Positions 15,706 through 24,236 of a stretch of 64,000 nucleotides of DNA are shown here, in pieces. Under the pieces are notes generated by a model. It saw nothing but the letters and a program-made list of their open reading frames with translations, had not been told where the DNA came from and did no database searches. Position 1 is the stretch's first letter; each line of letters starts with the position of its first letter. The position numbers and the translations under genes are program-made. Where the stretch lies: contig JAJZUT010000005.1 in the NCBI GenBank assembly GCA_021847105.1, positions 1 through 64,000 of the forward strand, read 5' to 3'. Origin of the DNA: Pseudomonadota bacterium (lineage in GTDB: Bacteria; Pseudomonadota; Gammaproteobacteria; Steroidobacterales; Steroidobacteraceae).

Positions 15706-17814
15706 ATGAAAATCCACCGGTTTTGGGCGCTCGGCGTGTGTGCGGCGCTGCTCTGGGCAGCGGCGGCCCCCGGCAGTGTGGCCCAGCAAAGTCCCCCGGA
15801 GCGAGTGGGGCGTCTCAGCTACATCGGCGGCAGCGTCTCGTTCGAACCGGCCGGCACCGAGCAGTGGGCGGCGGCGCAACTGAATCGGCCCGTGACCATC
15901 GGGGACCGCATCTGGACCGACTGGGACTCGCGGGCGGAGATCGAACTCGGTGCGGCCGTGGTTCGGCTCGGCAGCCGCAGCGGGTTCTCATTTCTCAACC
16001 TCACCGCCTCGACCGCGCAAATGCAGCTCACCGCGGGCACGCTCATTGTGCACGTCCGTGCGCTGGCGGACGGTGCGCAGGATGAGATCGACACGCCGAA
16101 CCTGGCGCTCTCGCTCGAGCAACCCGGCATCTACCGCGTGCAGGTCAACTCCACCGGCGTGACGACCGAGGTGGAAGTGATCGAGGGGGCGGCGCTCGCG
16201 AGCGGGGGCGGCGAGACATTCTCCGTAGCGGCGCAGCAAGCGGCTACGTTCAGCGGGGACAACGCGTTGCACGTCGCCTATGCCAGTCTCGGCGAGCCCG
16301 ATGCGTTCGACGAATGGTCGATGGCTCGTGACCGGCGCGCAGCCGAGGGGGCTGTCACGGCGAGTCGCTACGTTGCCGCCGGCACCGTCGGCGTCGATGA
16401 CCTCGATACCTACGGCAGCTGGCAGGACACGCCCGAGTGGGGCGAAGTGTGGTTCCCGAACGTGGTCGCGGGGTGGGCGCCGTATCGGTTCGGTCAGTGG
16501 GAGTGGATCTTCCCCTGGGGCTGGACCTGGGTCGACGATGAGCCCTGGGGATTTGCGCCGTTTCATTACGGACGCTGGGGGTATTGGCATCATGCATGGT
16601 GTTGGGTGCCCGGACCGCGCGATGCGCGTCCCGTCTATGCCCCGGCACTCGTTGCCTGGACGCGGGGCGGGCATTTCGGCGGCGCCCGTCGGGGCGCACA
16701 CGTCGGTTGGGTGCCGCTTGCGCCGCAGGACGTGTACCTGCCGGGCTACGCAGCAAGCCGAGCCTATGTGCGCGACGTCAATCTCACCAATGCACGTCAC
16801 CTGAGCCCAGCCGACCTCGCGGCGGCCTATCGGCACGGTGGCGCAGACCTCACTTATGCCAACGGACACATCCCCGGCGCGATCACCGCGGTGCCGCGTG
16901 CCGTGTTCAGTACTGCACAAGCGGCTGACACCCATCGCGTGGTGTTGATGCGGCACGGCCTGCTGGGCGTGCGCCTGACTCCCGCGGCGCCTGCGGTGAC
17001 GCCATCGCAAGCGAGCGTCTTAGGCGCCCGTGTGCACGCTCTGCAAGTGCCCCCCCGACAGCTGACTGACCGGCCGGTTATCGCGCGGCTTGTGCCGGCA
17101 CGCGCCGCGGTGGCCTTCGCACGCCAGCAGGCGGCGGTGCAAGCCAACGGCGGGCGGATGTTGACGATGTCTCAATGGGCGCCGCTGCGGCCGAACGCCC
17201 CGCCCGCCGCCGTACGTCTGGCACCGGACATCCGGTCGGCGGCGCCGTTCGTGCGCAGCGGCCGTTTACGCGGTGATTTCACCGGCCGGATGTCGACACG
17301 CGGCGTTCGTGCCCCGCCGCCGGCGGTGCCGCAGCGCGCCTGGGTCGACCGCCCGGCCTGGGCACAGCGGCCTGCCGATGCGCTCCGATCCCGACCGGTG
17401 CCTGCCCCGCCGCAGAGTGCGCCCGGCGGCGTGGCGCCGGGGTATCGCTTTGCGCGGCCGCAGCCGCTGCCTCAGCGGCACGTGCCGCGACCGCAATACC
17501 GTCCTGCGCGCGCCCCATCGGGGCAGCGAGCCGAGCCGCACGCTCGTCCGCCCATCGCCGCCCTGCCACGGTGGCGCTCCGCGCCGCCGATGTATCGCCC
17601 GCAGGATGTGGCCGCCGAGCCCGACACGAATCCGGGCTTCGCGGTTCCTAAGTACTATTACGTGCCCCCGCGCTCGCCGCCGCCGATGTACCGGCCGCTG
17701 CATCCAGCCGTCCCGCCTGAGGCTGTTGCCGCACCGCCACGAGCGCCGTTCGAACGGCCCATCTCCCCGCCTGCGGGTCGCATTTGGCGGCCACATCCGC
17801 CGCTGCGACCCTGA
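15706..17814 (+). CDS. Exported FecR-domain protein with DUF6600-like region and Pro-rich tail
   Basis: A 702-residue secreted protein with a signal peptide (about 1-27, ending VAQ) and no transmembrane helix. Residues about 35-150 resemble a FecR-type domain (GRLSYIGGSVSFEPAGTEQW, then GDRIWTDWDSRAEIELG, a pattern of FecR sensing domains). A Trp/Tyr-rich section follows (about 240-345; WVDDEPWGFAPFHYGRWGYW), characteristic of DUF6600 proteins of unknown function in proteobacteria. The last 300 residues are Pro/Ala/Arg-rich and repetitive, likely disordered. No TonB receptor or sigma factor partner is adjacent. The ATG at 15706 is chosen because the signal peptide begins there. Confidence 0.75.
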   Translation: MKIHRFWALGVCAALLWAAAAPGSVAQQSPPERVGRLSYIGGSVSFEPAGTEQWAAAQLNRPVTIGDRIWTDWDSRAEIELGAAVVRLGSRSGFSFLNLTASTAQMQLTAGTLIVHVRALADGAQDEIDTPNLALSLEQPGIYRVQVNSTGVTTEVEVIEGAALASGGGETFSVAAQQAATFSGDNALHVAYASLGEPDAFDEWSMARDRRAAEGAVTASRYVAAGTVGVDDLDTYGSWQDTPEWGEVWFPNVVAGWAPYRFGQWEWIFPWGWTWVDDEPWGFAPFHYGRWGYWHHAWCWVPGPRDARPVYAPALVAWTRGGHFGGARRGAHVGWVPLAPQDVYLPGYAASRAYVRDVNLTNARHLSPADLAAAYRHGGADLTYANGHIPGAITAVPRAVFSTAQAADTHRVVLMRHGLLGVRLTPAAPAVTPSQASVLGARVHALQVPPRQLTDRPVIARLVPARAAVAFARQQAAVQANGGRMLTMSQWAPLRPNAPPAAVRLAPDIRSAAPFVRSGRLRGDFTGRMSTRGVRAPPPAVPQRAWVDRPAWAQRPADALRSRPVPAPPQSAPGGVAPGYRFARPQPLPQRHVPRPQYRPARAPSGQRAEPHARPPIAALPRWRSAPPMYRPQDVAAEPDTNPGFAVPKYYYVPPRSPPPMYRPLHPAVPPEAVAAPPRAPFERPISPPAGRIWRPHPPLRP

Positions 17815-17856
17815 ATCGTGCAGATGTGTGATTTTTGCCAACCAAATCTCCCTGCT

Positions 17857-17874
17857 GTTTCGGTTTTACGAAAC
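17857..17874. promoter_or_regulatory. Perfect 6-bp-stem inverted repeat upstream of cytochrome gene
   Basis: GTTTCG-GTTTTA-CGAAAC lies between the end of the FecR/DUF6600 gene and the start (17964) of the cytochrome barrel gene. It lacks a downstream T-run in the forward direction, so a regulator site is as likely as a terminator. The site is 90 bases upstream of the cytochrome ATG. Confidence 0.3.
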
Positions 17875-17963
17875 CCCTTAGCGGCGAGTTCGGCTTCCCC
17901 CTAGGTACCCCCTTTCGTATCCTGCGCCCGTTTCCGCTCCTGGTGGCGGATGGGAGGACGCAG

Positions 17964-19403
17964 ATGCGACTGAAGATACGATTCCAGCTTGCGATGGCCG
18001 TGGTGGCAGCCGGTGTGCTGCTCGCGCCCGCCGCCCAAGCAGTGCCGAGCTTTGCCCGGCAGACCGGCATGGCGTGCGCCGCCTGCCACACGGTATTCCC
18101 CGAGCTGACCCATTTTGGCCGCGTATTCAAGGCCAATGGCTACGTGCTCGACAACCTCAAGCAGGTGCGCGCCGTAAACAGTGATCGTCAGCAGCTCCTC
18201 TCGCTCTCGCAGCTGCCGACGTTCTCGATCATGACGCAGATCTCCTACACCACGCTCAACAAGCGGCTGCCCGATGCGACCAACCCGGCGGCGCCCGGAC
18301 TGACGCAGAATGGCACTGCCGGCTTCCCGCAGCAGCTGAGCCTGTTCTACGCCGGTAAGATCGCGCCGCATTTCGGTGTGTTCTCGCAGATCACCTACGG
18401 CAATGACAGCGGCACGATCGGCATCGACAACACCGATCTGCGCTTTGCCAAGACCATGGTGTTCGACGGAACGCACACGCTGACCTACGGCATGTCGCTC
18501 AACAACAACCCGACCGTGCAGGATCTGTGGAACAGCACGCCGGCCTGGGGCTTCCCCTACGATGCCAGCAATGCCGTGGTCTCACCGCTTGCGGCCACGC
18601 AGATCGACGGCACCATGGCACAGAGCGTCGCCGGACTCACCGGTTACCTCTACTTCGATGAATCGTTGTACGTCGAGTTCGGCGGCTATCGCTCCGCGCC
18701 GCAGGGTGCAACCAACGCGCTCACCGGGCAGGCCGGTCCGCTCGATGGGACCTTCAGCAATGTCATCGAAGGGTTCTCGCCATACTGGCGAGTCGCCTAC
18801 GAGTACGACTGGGGTCCGAATGCGCTCGAGGTCGGCACCTACGGCGAGGACTTCAAGCTGTACCCGGGCTCGGGCCAGGCACTGACGGGTCCGGATAACC
18901 GCTTCGCGGATGTGGCCGAGGACTTCCAGTACCAGTACGTGGGCGAGCACAACATCGTGAGCGTCGCCGGTACGCACATCCACGAGAACATGAACCTGGT
19001 CGCGAGCTACCTCACTGGTGCGGCGGCAAATCGAACGGATAGTCTCAATACCACCCGGATCTGGGCCAACTATTACTACCAGCGCCGCTACGGTGGTCAG
19101 ATCGGCTGGTTCTCGACGACCGGTACGAGCGACACCGCACTGTATCCCGGACCGGGTGCGGCACCCTGCGCGAATTCCAGTGGCACCTCGATCGCCTGCG
19201 GCGTCGTGACCAGTGCGAATGGTTCGCCCGATACCGATGGGATTGTCGGTGAGATTTCGTACCTGCCGTGGCTGAACGTGCGACTTTCGTTGCAGTACAC
19301 GCACTACAACAAGTTCAACGGGGCCAGCAGCAACTATGACGGACTGGGGCGCAACGCGTCGGATAACGACTCGATGTACTTCCTGCTCTGGTACGCATTC
19401 TGA
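17964..19403 (+). CDS. Outer-membrane beta-barrel protein with N-terminal c-type haem motif
   Basis: A 479-residue exported protein. A signal peptide (about 1-26, ending AQA) is followed by PSFARQTGMACAACHTVFP, with a single CAACH c-type haem motif at about residues 36-40, then Phe/Gly-rich sequence. The remaining 430 residues have the beta-strand alternation of an outer-membrane barrel and end YFLLWYAF with a C-terminal Phe. Proteins of this architecture occur in iron- and metal-oxidising or respiring proteobacteria and are annotated simply as cytochrome c; none resembles a known electron conduit closely enough to name. It is followed 8 bases later by a dihaem cytochrome c4-like gene, so both likely serve one electron-transfer chain. 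A GGGAGGACG ribosome site precedes the ATG. Confidence 0.82.
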   Translation: MRLKIRFQLAMAVVAAGVLLAPAAQAVPSFARQTGMACAACHTVFPELTHFGRVFKANGYVLDNLKQVRAVNSDRQQLLSLSQLPTFSIMTQISYTTLNKRLPDATNPAAPGLTQNGTAGFPQQLSLFYAGKIAPHFGVFSQITYGNDSGTIGIDNTDLRFAKTMVFDGTHTLTYGMSLNNNPTVQDLWNSTPAWGFPYDASNAVVSPLAATQIDGTMAQSVAGLTGYLYFDESLYVEFGGYRSAPQGATNALTGQAGPLDGTFSNVIEGFSPYWRVAYEYDWGPNALEVGTYGEDFKLYPGSGQALTGPDNRFADVAEDFQYQYVGEHNIVSVAGTHIHENMNLVASYLTGAAANRTDSLNTTRIWANYYYQRRYGGQIGWFSTTGTSDTALYPGPGAAPCANSSGTSIACGVVTSANGSPDTDGIVGEISYLPWLNVRLSLQYTHYNKFNGASSNYDGLGRNASDNDSMYFLLWYAF

Positions 19404-19411
19404 GGTGGGAC

Positions 19412-20059
19412 ATGAGGAACTATAGTCTGAAAGTTTGGTTGCATCGAGGCCTGCTGGCCGCGTCGGCGGCGGCATTCACCTTCGCCAGTGTGCCGAGCGG
19501 CGCGCAGGGTGCGCCGACTCCGCCGCAGCAGGCGCCGGAGCTGGCGGTCGCGGTGTGTGGAACCTGTCACGGCGTCACGGGCAACAGCATCAATCCGATG
19601 TTCCCGCGCCTCGCCGGGCAGCATGCCTGGTACATCGAGCAGCAGCTGAAGGAGTTTCGTGCCGAGACGCGCGGCGATCCGTATGCCGTCGCCTATATGT
19701 GGGGCATGGCCAATCAGCTCTCCGATCCGACCATCGTCGCGCTGGCGAAATACTTCTCCAGTCAGACGCCCGGCCCCGGTACGTCGCATCCGGAGGCGAT
19801 CACGGCGCGGGGGCGTAACATCTACGAGCATGGCATTCCGACGCAGGGCGTGCCGGCCTGTGCGGCCTGCCATGGTCCACAGGCGCTTGGCAGCAGCGCG
19901 TTCCCACGCCTTGCCGGTCAGCACGCCAAGTACATCATGAAGCAACTCGAGTCGTTCCAGAGCAATATGCGCAAAGTCGCGATCATGCACGGCGTCGCCT
20001 CGACGCTGCACCGATCGCAGATGCGCGCCGTCGCTGACTACTTGGAGTCACTGCCGTAA
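19412..20059 (+). CDS. Dihaem cytochrome c4-like protein
   Basis: A 215-residue periplasmic cytochrome with a signal peptide (about 1-33) and two CxxCH haem motifs, CGTCH at about 49-53 and CAACH at about 150-154, each in its own half with the pair FPRLAGQHAWYI and FPRLAGQHAKYI showing internal duplication. This is the cytochrome c4 pattern of two fused class I domains. Cytochrome c4 proteins pass electrons between periplasmic or outer-membrane donors and terminal oxidases. The gene starts 8 bases after the barrel cytochrome gene and ends 40 bases before a strong intrinsic terminator, so the two form an operon. Partner specificity is inferred. Confidence 0.9.
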   Translation: MRNYSLKVWLHRGLLAASAAAFTFASVPSGAQGAPTPPQQAPELAVAVCGTCHGVTGNSINPMFPRLAGQHAWYIEQQLKEFRAETRGDPYAVAYMWGMANQLSDPTIVALAKYFSSQTPGPGTSHPEAITARGRNIYEHGIPTQGVPACAACHGPQALGSSAFPRLAGQHAKYIMKQLESFQSNMRKVAIMHGVASTLHRSQMRAVADYLESLP

Positions 20060-20099
20060 TTGCTTAACTCAAGAGCCGCCTGAATGGGCGGTGTCGCGA

Positions 20100-20148
20100 C
20101 GGGGTTTACCGCATCCTTCCCCCTCCCGCGGTAAACCCCGTTTTTTTT
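20100..20148 (+). terminator. Strong intrinsic terminator after cytochrome operon
   Basis: CGGGGTTTACCGC pairs perfectly with GCGGTAAACCCCG across a 15-base pyrimidine-rich loop, and eight T residues follow. This is a textbook rho-independent terminator, placed 40 bases after the cytochrome c4 stop codon. It isolates the cytochrome operon from the conjugation region that follows. Confidence 0.95.
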
Positions 20149-20194
20149 GCCCCGCAGTCTGCTCGACACCATCCATGTGCAGCCGCCGCGGGCG

Positions 20195-20425
20195 CTACGG
20201 ATCCTCTGCGCAGGCGCCGCGCTCGATCTCCTCGAGCCACGATCGGATCCGCTGAGCATTGCATTCCCCTCGCGCATAGAGCACGGCGAGAACGGCCTGC
20301 AAGTGAATGCCAAGCGCGCCGGCGAGCGCGCCCGGCGGATGGTGCGCCAGCATCGTGGCCGCTTCCTCGAGTGCCTCGAGGCACGCTTCAAGCGCCTGTG
20401 CTTCCTCGGGATGTCCGATGCTCAT
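20195..20425 (-). CDS. Small helical protein of unknown function, divergent from T4SS operon
   Basis: A 76-residue, mostly helical acidic protein (ALEACLEALEEAATML, then IHLQAVLAVLYARGEC and SWLEEIERG) with two Cys. I do not recognise it. A GGGGA ribosome site precedes the ATG at 20425; a longer frame upstream is not protein-like. It diverges from the SSB gene that opens the conjugation operon and shares the region that holds a 9-bp inverted repeat, so it may be a regulator or an accessory factor. That link rests on position only. It could also be a spurious frame. Confidence 0.5.
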   Translation of the reverse strand: MSIGHPEEAQALEACLEALEEAATMLAHHPPGALAGALGIHLQAVLAVLYARGECNAQRIRSWLEEIERGACAEDP

Positions 20426-20484
20426 CACGCGTCCCCGCTGCTGGTTGCCGCGATGGTTCGCAGCATACCGATGCCGGGCGCAGT

Positions 20485-20515
20485 TTCGCACAGGGTGTGT
20501 GCCTTTCTGTGCGAA
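20485..20515. promoter_or_regulatory. Perfect 9-bp inverted repeat upstream of T4SS operon
   Basis: TTCGCACAG (20485-20493) and CTGTGCGAA (20507-20515) are perfect reverse complements 13 bases apart, 22 bp from start to start, which is two helical turns. The dyad lies between the small minus-strand gene and the SSB gene. This arrangement is expected for a dimeric repressor controlling both directions of a conjugation operon. A weak TAGACT -10 box lies at 20555-20560 for the rightward direction. Confidence 0.6.
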
Positions 20516-20604
20516 TGCGCCTGCAAACACAATTCCAATCGCGTGCCCGCACCCTAGACTGAAGCGCGTACCAACACGGCACGTGCCGGCACCGAGGTCT
20601 GCGC

Positions 20605-21015
20605 ATGAACAGCTTTACGCTCACGGCGATCGGCCATCTCCCCCGCAACCCACAGCTCGTCGTCAAGGGCGATCTGAGCCTCCTACGCTTCTGTCTCATC
20701 GGCAACGATTATGCGGGCCGGGACGAGCAGGGCGAGGCGCGCGAGATCGTCACCTGCGTCTGCTTCATCGCCTTTGGCGCCATCGCCGAGGCGATTGCCC
20801 GCCACACACGCACCGGCGATCAGCTCATCGTCGAGGCGCAGCTCCGTGCCGAGAATCACGGCGAGCCTCGAGGCGAGCGCCGTCAGGAGCATTCCTACGT
20901 CGTGCAGGGCTTTCGCTTCGGAGCGCCAGGCAGAATCAAGCGCGAGGAGTTCCTGGAGGCTGAGCGGCCCGCAGCGGCGACTGCGGCAACGGAGGCGCTC
21001 CGCGGCGCTGTATGA
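20605..21015 (+). CDS. ssb: Single-stranded DNA-binding protein
   Basis: A 136-residue OB-fold SSB. The start MNSFTLTAIGHLPRNP and the core of about 20-110 resemble plasmid- and ICE-type SSBs rather than long chromosomal SSBs; the C-terminus lacks the acidic D-D-I-P-F tail. It probably coats transferred single-strand DNA in recipient or donor cells. It starts the conjugation gene run, about 60 bases before virB2 on the same strand, which supports a transfer role. The divergent upstream region contains a candidate operator. Confidence 0.85.
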   Translation: MNSFTLTAIGHLPRNPQLVVKGDLSLLRFCLIGNDYAGRDEQGEAREIVTCVCFIAFGAIAEAIARHTRTGDQLIVEAQLRAENHGEPRGERRQEHSYVVQGFRFGAPGRIKREEFLEAERPAAATAATEALRGAV

Positions 21016-21073
21016 GGCGACGCCCGGCCGCTCGCAAGTTATTTCGCAGTGAAGACTCTCGGGAGAACGCGAT

Positions 21074-21382
21074 ATGAACCGCGACAGGAACATCGGCCGT
21101 CTGCTGTCGGCGCCCCTGTGGCTGTGTGGGGCGATCCTCGCGGCGGTTCCGGCTGTGGCGCTGGCACAGGCCTCACCATTCCTCACCGGTGCGACAGCGC
21201 TCGAGAGCAATATCCTCGCCTGGCTCACTCCCGTGGCGATCATTCTCGTGATGGTGCTCGGCGCCATGGCGATGGCTAACCGCATTTCATGGGGTTGGTG
21301 CATCGGGGCGATTCTCGGCATAGCAATTGCCTTCGGCGCGCCGCAGGTGGTGGCGTGGGTGCGCGGCATGTTCGGCGTCTGA
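21074..21382 (+). CDS. virB2: VirB2/TrbC-family T4SS pilin
   Basis: A 102-residue pilin subunit. A signal peptide ends at about 34 (VALAQA) and two hydrophobic helices follow (about 49-67 and 76-93), the standard VirB2 layout of a processed peptide of about 70 residues. It would polymerise into the conjugative pilus. A CGGGAG site precedes the ATG. It is followed 12 bases later by virB3 in a cluster that continues through virB11, so the assignment is secure from both composition and order. Confidence 0.88.
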   Translation: MNRDRNIGRLLSAPLWLCGAILAAVPAVALAQASPFLTGATALESNILAWLTPVAIILVMVLGAMAMANRISWGWCIGAILGIAIAFGAPQVVAWVRGMFGV

Positions 21383-21394
21383 GCGGAGCGAGCG

Positions 21395-21787
21395 ATGAGT
21401 CGCGAACCTGAGGCGTTGGTCTGTGATCCGCTGTTCGTTGGCGCCACGCGTCCGCCGATGCGCTGGGGCGTAACCTACAGTGCGCTGCTGTTCAATCTGG
21501 TCTTTACACTGGAAGCGTTCCTGCTCACCCGCAATCTGCTGACGCTGCTGCTGGCGGTGCCGATCCACGGGCTGAGTGCGCTGTTGTGCGCCCGGGATCC
21601 GCGCTACTTCGACCTCGCGTTGCTGGCCGCGCGCACCCGCATTCCGGCGCTGTTCGCCAATCGGTTCACCTGGCATGCGGTGAGCTACGCGGCTCTGACG
21701 CTCGATCTACCCGATAGCAGCGCCCGACGGCGCGCCCGCGAGGTCCTGTGTGCTTGTACGGGGGAGCGGGAGCGGCGCACATGGTAA
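21395..21787 (+). CDS. virB3: VirB3-family T4SS inner-membrane protein
   Basis: A 130-residue VirB3. The N-terminus DPLFVGATRPPMRWGV matches the family, and a hydrophobic segment (about 30-65) spans the membrane. The hydrophilic C-terminal half (about 68-130) extends beyond the roughly 100 residues typical of VirB3. In other systems VirB3 is bound to VirB4. Its last codons overlap the start of virB4 by 7 bases (or 1 base if the second ATG is used), so expression is translationally coupled. Confidence 0.88.
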   Translation: MSREPEALVCDPLFVGATRPPMRWGVTYSALLFNLVFTLEAFLLTRNLLTLLLAVPIHGLSALLCARDPRYFDLALLAARTRIPALFANRFTWHAVSYAALTLDLPDSSARRRAREVLCACTGERERRTW

Positions 21788-24219
21788 TGCGCACCGCCGC
21801 GGCGTTGGCCCGTGAGCTCGGCGTACGTGAGCACATCCCGTACAGCGTCCACGTGGCGCCCGGGGTGATCAGAACTCGCAATGGCGATTATCTGCAGGTG
21901 TTGCGACTCGGCGGTCAGAGCTTCGAGAGTGCTGATGCCGAGCAGGTCAACGGTTGGCACGAGCGGTTGAATATCCTCTGGCGCAACGTGGCCGAGCCGG
22001 GGCTGGCGCTGTGGACTCACGTGGTGCGCCGTCGCGAGAGTGTGCGGCCCGATACGCCCGTCGCTGCTCCTTTTGCCGAGCGGCTGCGCTCGCGTTATCT
22101 GCAGCGGCTCGGCGCCGAGCGACTGATGGTCAACGAAATTTATCTGAGCACGCTCTACCGGCCGACGCCGGGACGCGCACGGCATCTGCTGGCGCGGGCG
22201 CTCGCCAATGCCCGTCCTGCCGATCAGGCTCGCGAGCTCGCTGAGGCGTTGCAGGTCTGCGCGCGCCTCGGCCGCACGCTCTGCGCGTCGCTCGCAAGAT
22301 ATGACCCGCAGCCGCTCTCGTGCTATCAGGAGGCCGGCCGCTGGTATTCCGAGCCGCTCGCGTTTCTGGCGCTGCTCGTCAATGGCGAGCAGCGGCGCGT
22401 GCCGCTGCCGCACGGTCCGCTCGATGCCGCACTTGGCACGACCCGTCTGTATTTCGGCAACGAGTTGATCGAGTACCGTATGGTCGCTGCGAGCCGCCTT
22501 GGCGCGATGCTCGGCATCAAGGAGTACCCCACGCCGAGTGTTGCCGGCATGCTCGATGCGCTGCTCGGCGCACCCTTCTCGTTCGTGCTCACGCAGTCGT
22601 TTGCGTTCCTTTCCAAGGCGAGCAGCCAGCAGCTGTTGACGCGTCAGATCAATCGCATGGCTAACGCCGGCGATTTCGCCCGGTCGCAGGCGGCGGAACT
22701 GGAGCAGGCGCTCGATGCGCTCAGCAGCAATGAGTTCGTCATGGGCGATCACCATCTGTCGCTGCAGATTCTGGTCGATCTGCACAACCGCAGCGCGAAC
22801 TCATCGGCCGAGTGTCTCGAGGAACTCGATCAGCAGGTCGCGCGCGCACGCACCCTGCTCGCCGATGCGGGCATGACGGTGGCGCGTGAGGACCTCGGAC
22901 TCGAAGCGGCCTTCTGGGCGCAGCTGCCGGGGAACTTCGTGTTCCGGCCGCGCAAGGCACCGATCACTTCGCGCAATTTCTCCGCGCTCGCCCCGTTTCA
23001 CAACTTCCCGGCGGGGCGGGCCGGCGGTAATCACTGGGGCGAGGCGCTCGCGGTGCTGCAGACCCGCGCTCGTTCCGCGTTCCATTTCTCGCTGCATGCG
23101 GCGACGGCGAGCGAAGGCGGGCGGCGCGATACCGGTCACACGTTCATCTGCGGCCCGACCGGTTCGGGAAAGACTGCGCTCATCGGCTTCCTGGCGAGCA
23201 TGCTCACGCGCGTCGGTGCGACCCAGATCATTCTCGACAAGGACCGGGGATTGGAGGTCCTGGTGCGCGCACTCGGCGGCACGTACCTGACGCTGCGCAA
23301 TGGCCTGCCCACGGGCTTCAATCCGCTGCAGCTGCCGGTGAGCGCGGCGAATGTCGAATTTCTGCGCAGCTGGCTGGAATTACTGGCGCGGCCCGCTCCG
23401 GGTGCAGCGCTCGGCGTGCGCGAGCTGCAGGAGCTCGATCAGGCGCTGCGCGGCACGCTCGCGCTCGCACCGCAGGCACGACGGTTGTCGCGATTGCTCG
23501 AGTTTCTCGATACGACCGATCCGCAGGGTCTGTACGGGCGGTTGGCTCGCTGGAGCGAGCGAACGCAGGGCGAATACGCCTGGGTGTTCGACAATCCGCA
23601 GGACAGCGTGGTGGCGCAGCTCGCGCGCACGGCGCTGGTCGGCTTTGACGTCACGGAATTTCTCGATCACGAGCGCTGCCGGGCTCCGCTTTCCCTCTAT
23701 CTGCTGCACCTCGTGCGCCAGCTCCTCGATGGCCGCCGTCTGGTGTGCTGGATGGATGAGTTCTGGCGGCTGATCGAGGATCCGGCTTTCGAGCAGTTCG
23801 CCAAGGACGGCCCGAAGACCTGGCGCAAGCTCAACGGCGTGATGGTGCTGGCGACCCAGAGCGCAAGCGATGTGCTCGACAGCCGTATCAGCCGCACGGT
23901 AATCGAGCAGACGCCGACCAAGATCTTCTTTCCCAACCCGAACGCCTTCGCCGAGGAGTTCCTGCAAGGTTTCGGTCTCTCGCACCGGGAGTTTGCGCTG
24001 ATCAAGCACGAACTGGAGCCCGGCGCACGCTCGTTTCTGGTCAAGCAGGGTGCGCAGAGCGTGGTGTGCCGGCTCGACCTCTCGGGTCTGCAGGCCGAGA
24101 CACAGGTGCTCTCGGCGCGGGCAGGCGGACTGCGCCGACTCGAGCAGCTGCTGCACACGCACGGCAGCGCGCCCGAGCATTGGCTCGAGACTTTTCTCGC
24201 CGCGCCCGCTGCGGAGTGA
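21781..24219 (+). CDS. virB4: VirB4/CagE-family T4SS ATPase
   Basis: An 812-residue VirB4 ATPase that powers pilus assembly and substrate transfer at the inner membrane. The Walker A motif CGPTGSGKT is at about 457-465 and the Walker B-like CWMDEFWRL at about 655-663. The N-terminal domain (about 1-430) and the C-terminal RecA-like domain have the expected proportions. ATGs at 21781 and 21787 are both possible, each overlapping the virB3 stop. Gene order virB3-virB4-virB5 supports the name. Catalytic motifs are intact. Confidence 0.93.
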   Translation: MVMRTAAALARELGVREHIPYSVHVAPGVIRTRNGDYLQVLRLGGQSFESADAEQVNGWHERLNILWRNVAEPGLALWTHVVRRRESVRPDTPVAAPFAERLRSRYLQRLGAERLMVNEIYLSTLYRPTPGRARHLLARALANARPADQARELAEALQVCARLGRTLCASLARYDPQPLSCYQEAGRWYSEPLAFLALLVNGEQRRVPLPHGPLDAALGTTRLYFGNELIEYRMVAASRLGAMLGIKEYPTPSVAGMLDALLGAPFSFVLTQSFAFLSKASSQQLLTRQINRMANAGDFARSQAAELEQALDALSSNEFVMGDHHLSLQILVDLHNRSANSSAECLEELDQQVARARTLLADAGMTVAREDLGLEAAFWAQLPGNFVFRPRKAPITSRNFSALAPFHNFPAGRAGGNHWGEALAVLQTRARSAFHFSLHAATASEGGRRDTGHTFICGPTGSGKTALIGFLASMLTRVGATQIILDKDRGLEVLVRALGGTYLTLRNGLPTGFNPLQLPVSAANVEFLRSWLELLARPAPGAALGVRELQELDQALRGTLALAPQARRLSRLLEFLDTTDPQGLYGRLARWSERTQGEYAWVFDNPQDSVVAQLARTALVGFDVTEFLDHERCRAPLSLYLLHLVRQLLDGRRLVCWMDEFWRLIEDPAFEQFAKDGPKTWRKLNGVMVLATQSASDVLDSRISRTVIEQTPTKIFFPNPNAFAEEFLQGFGLSHREFALIKHELEPGARSFLVKQGAQSVVCRLDLSGLQAETQVLSARAGGLRRLEQLLHTHGSAPEHWLETFLAAPAAE

Positions 24220-24236
24220 TGCTGCGGAGGTGAACC

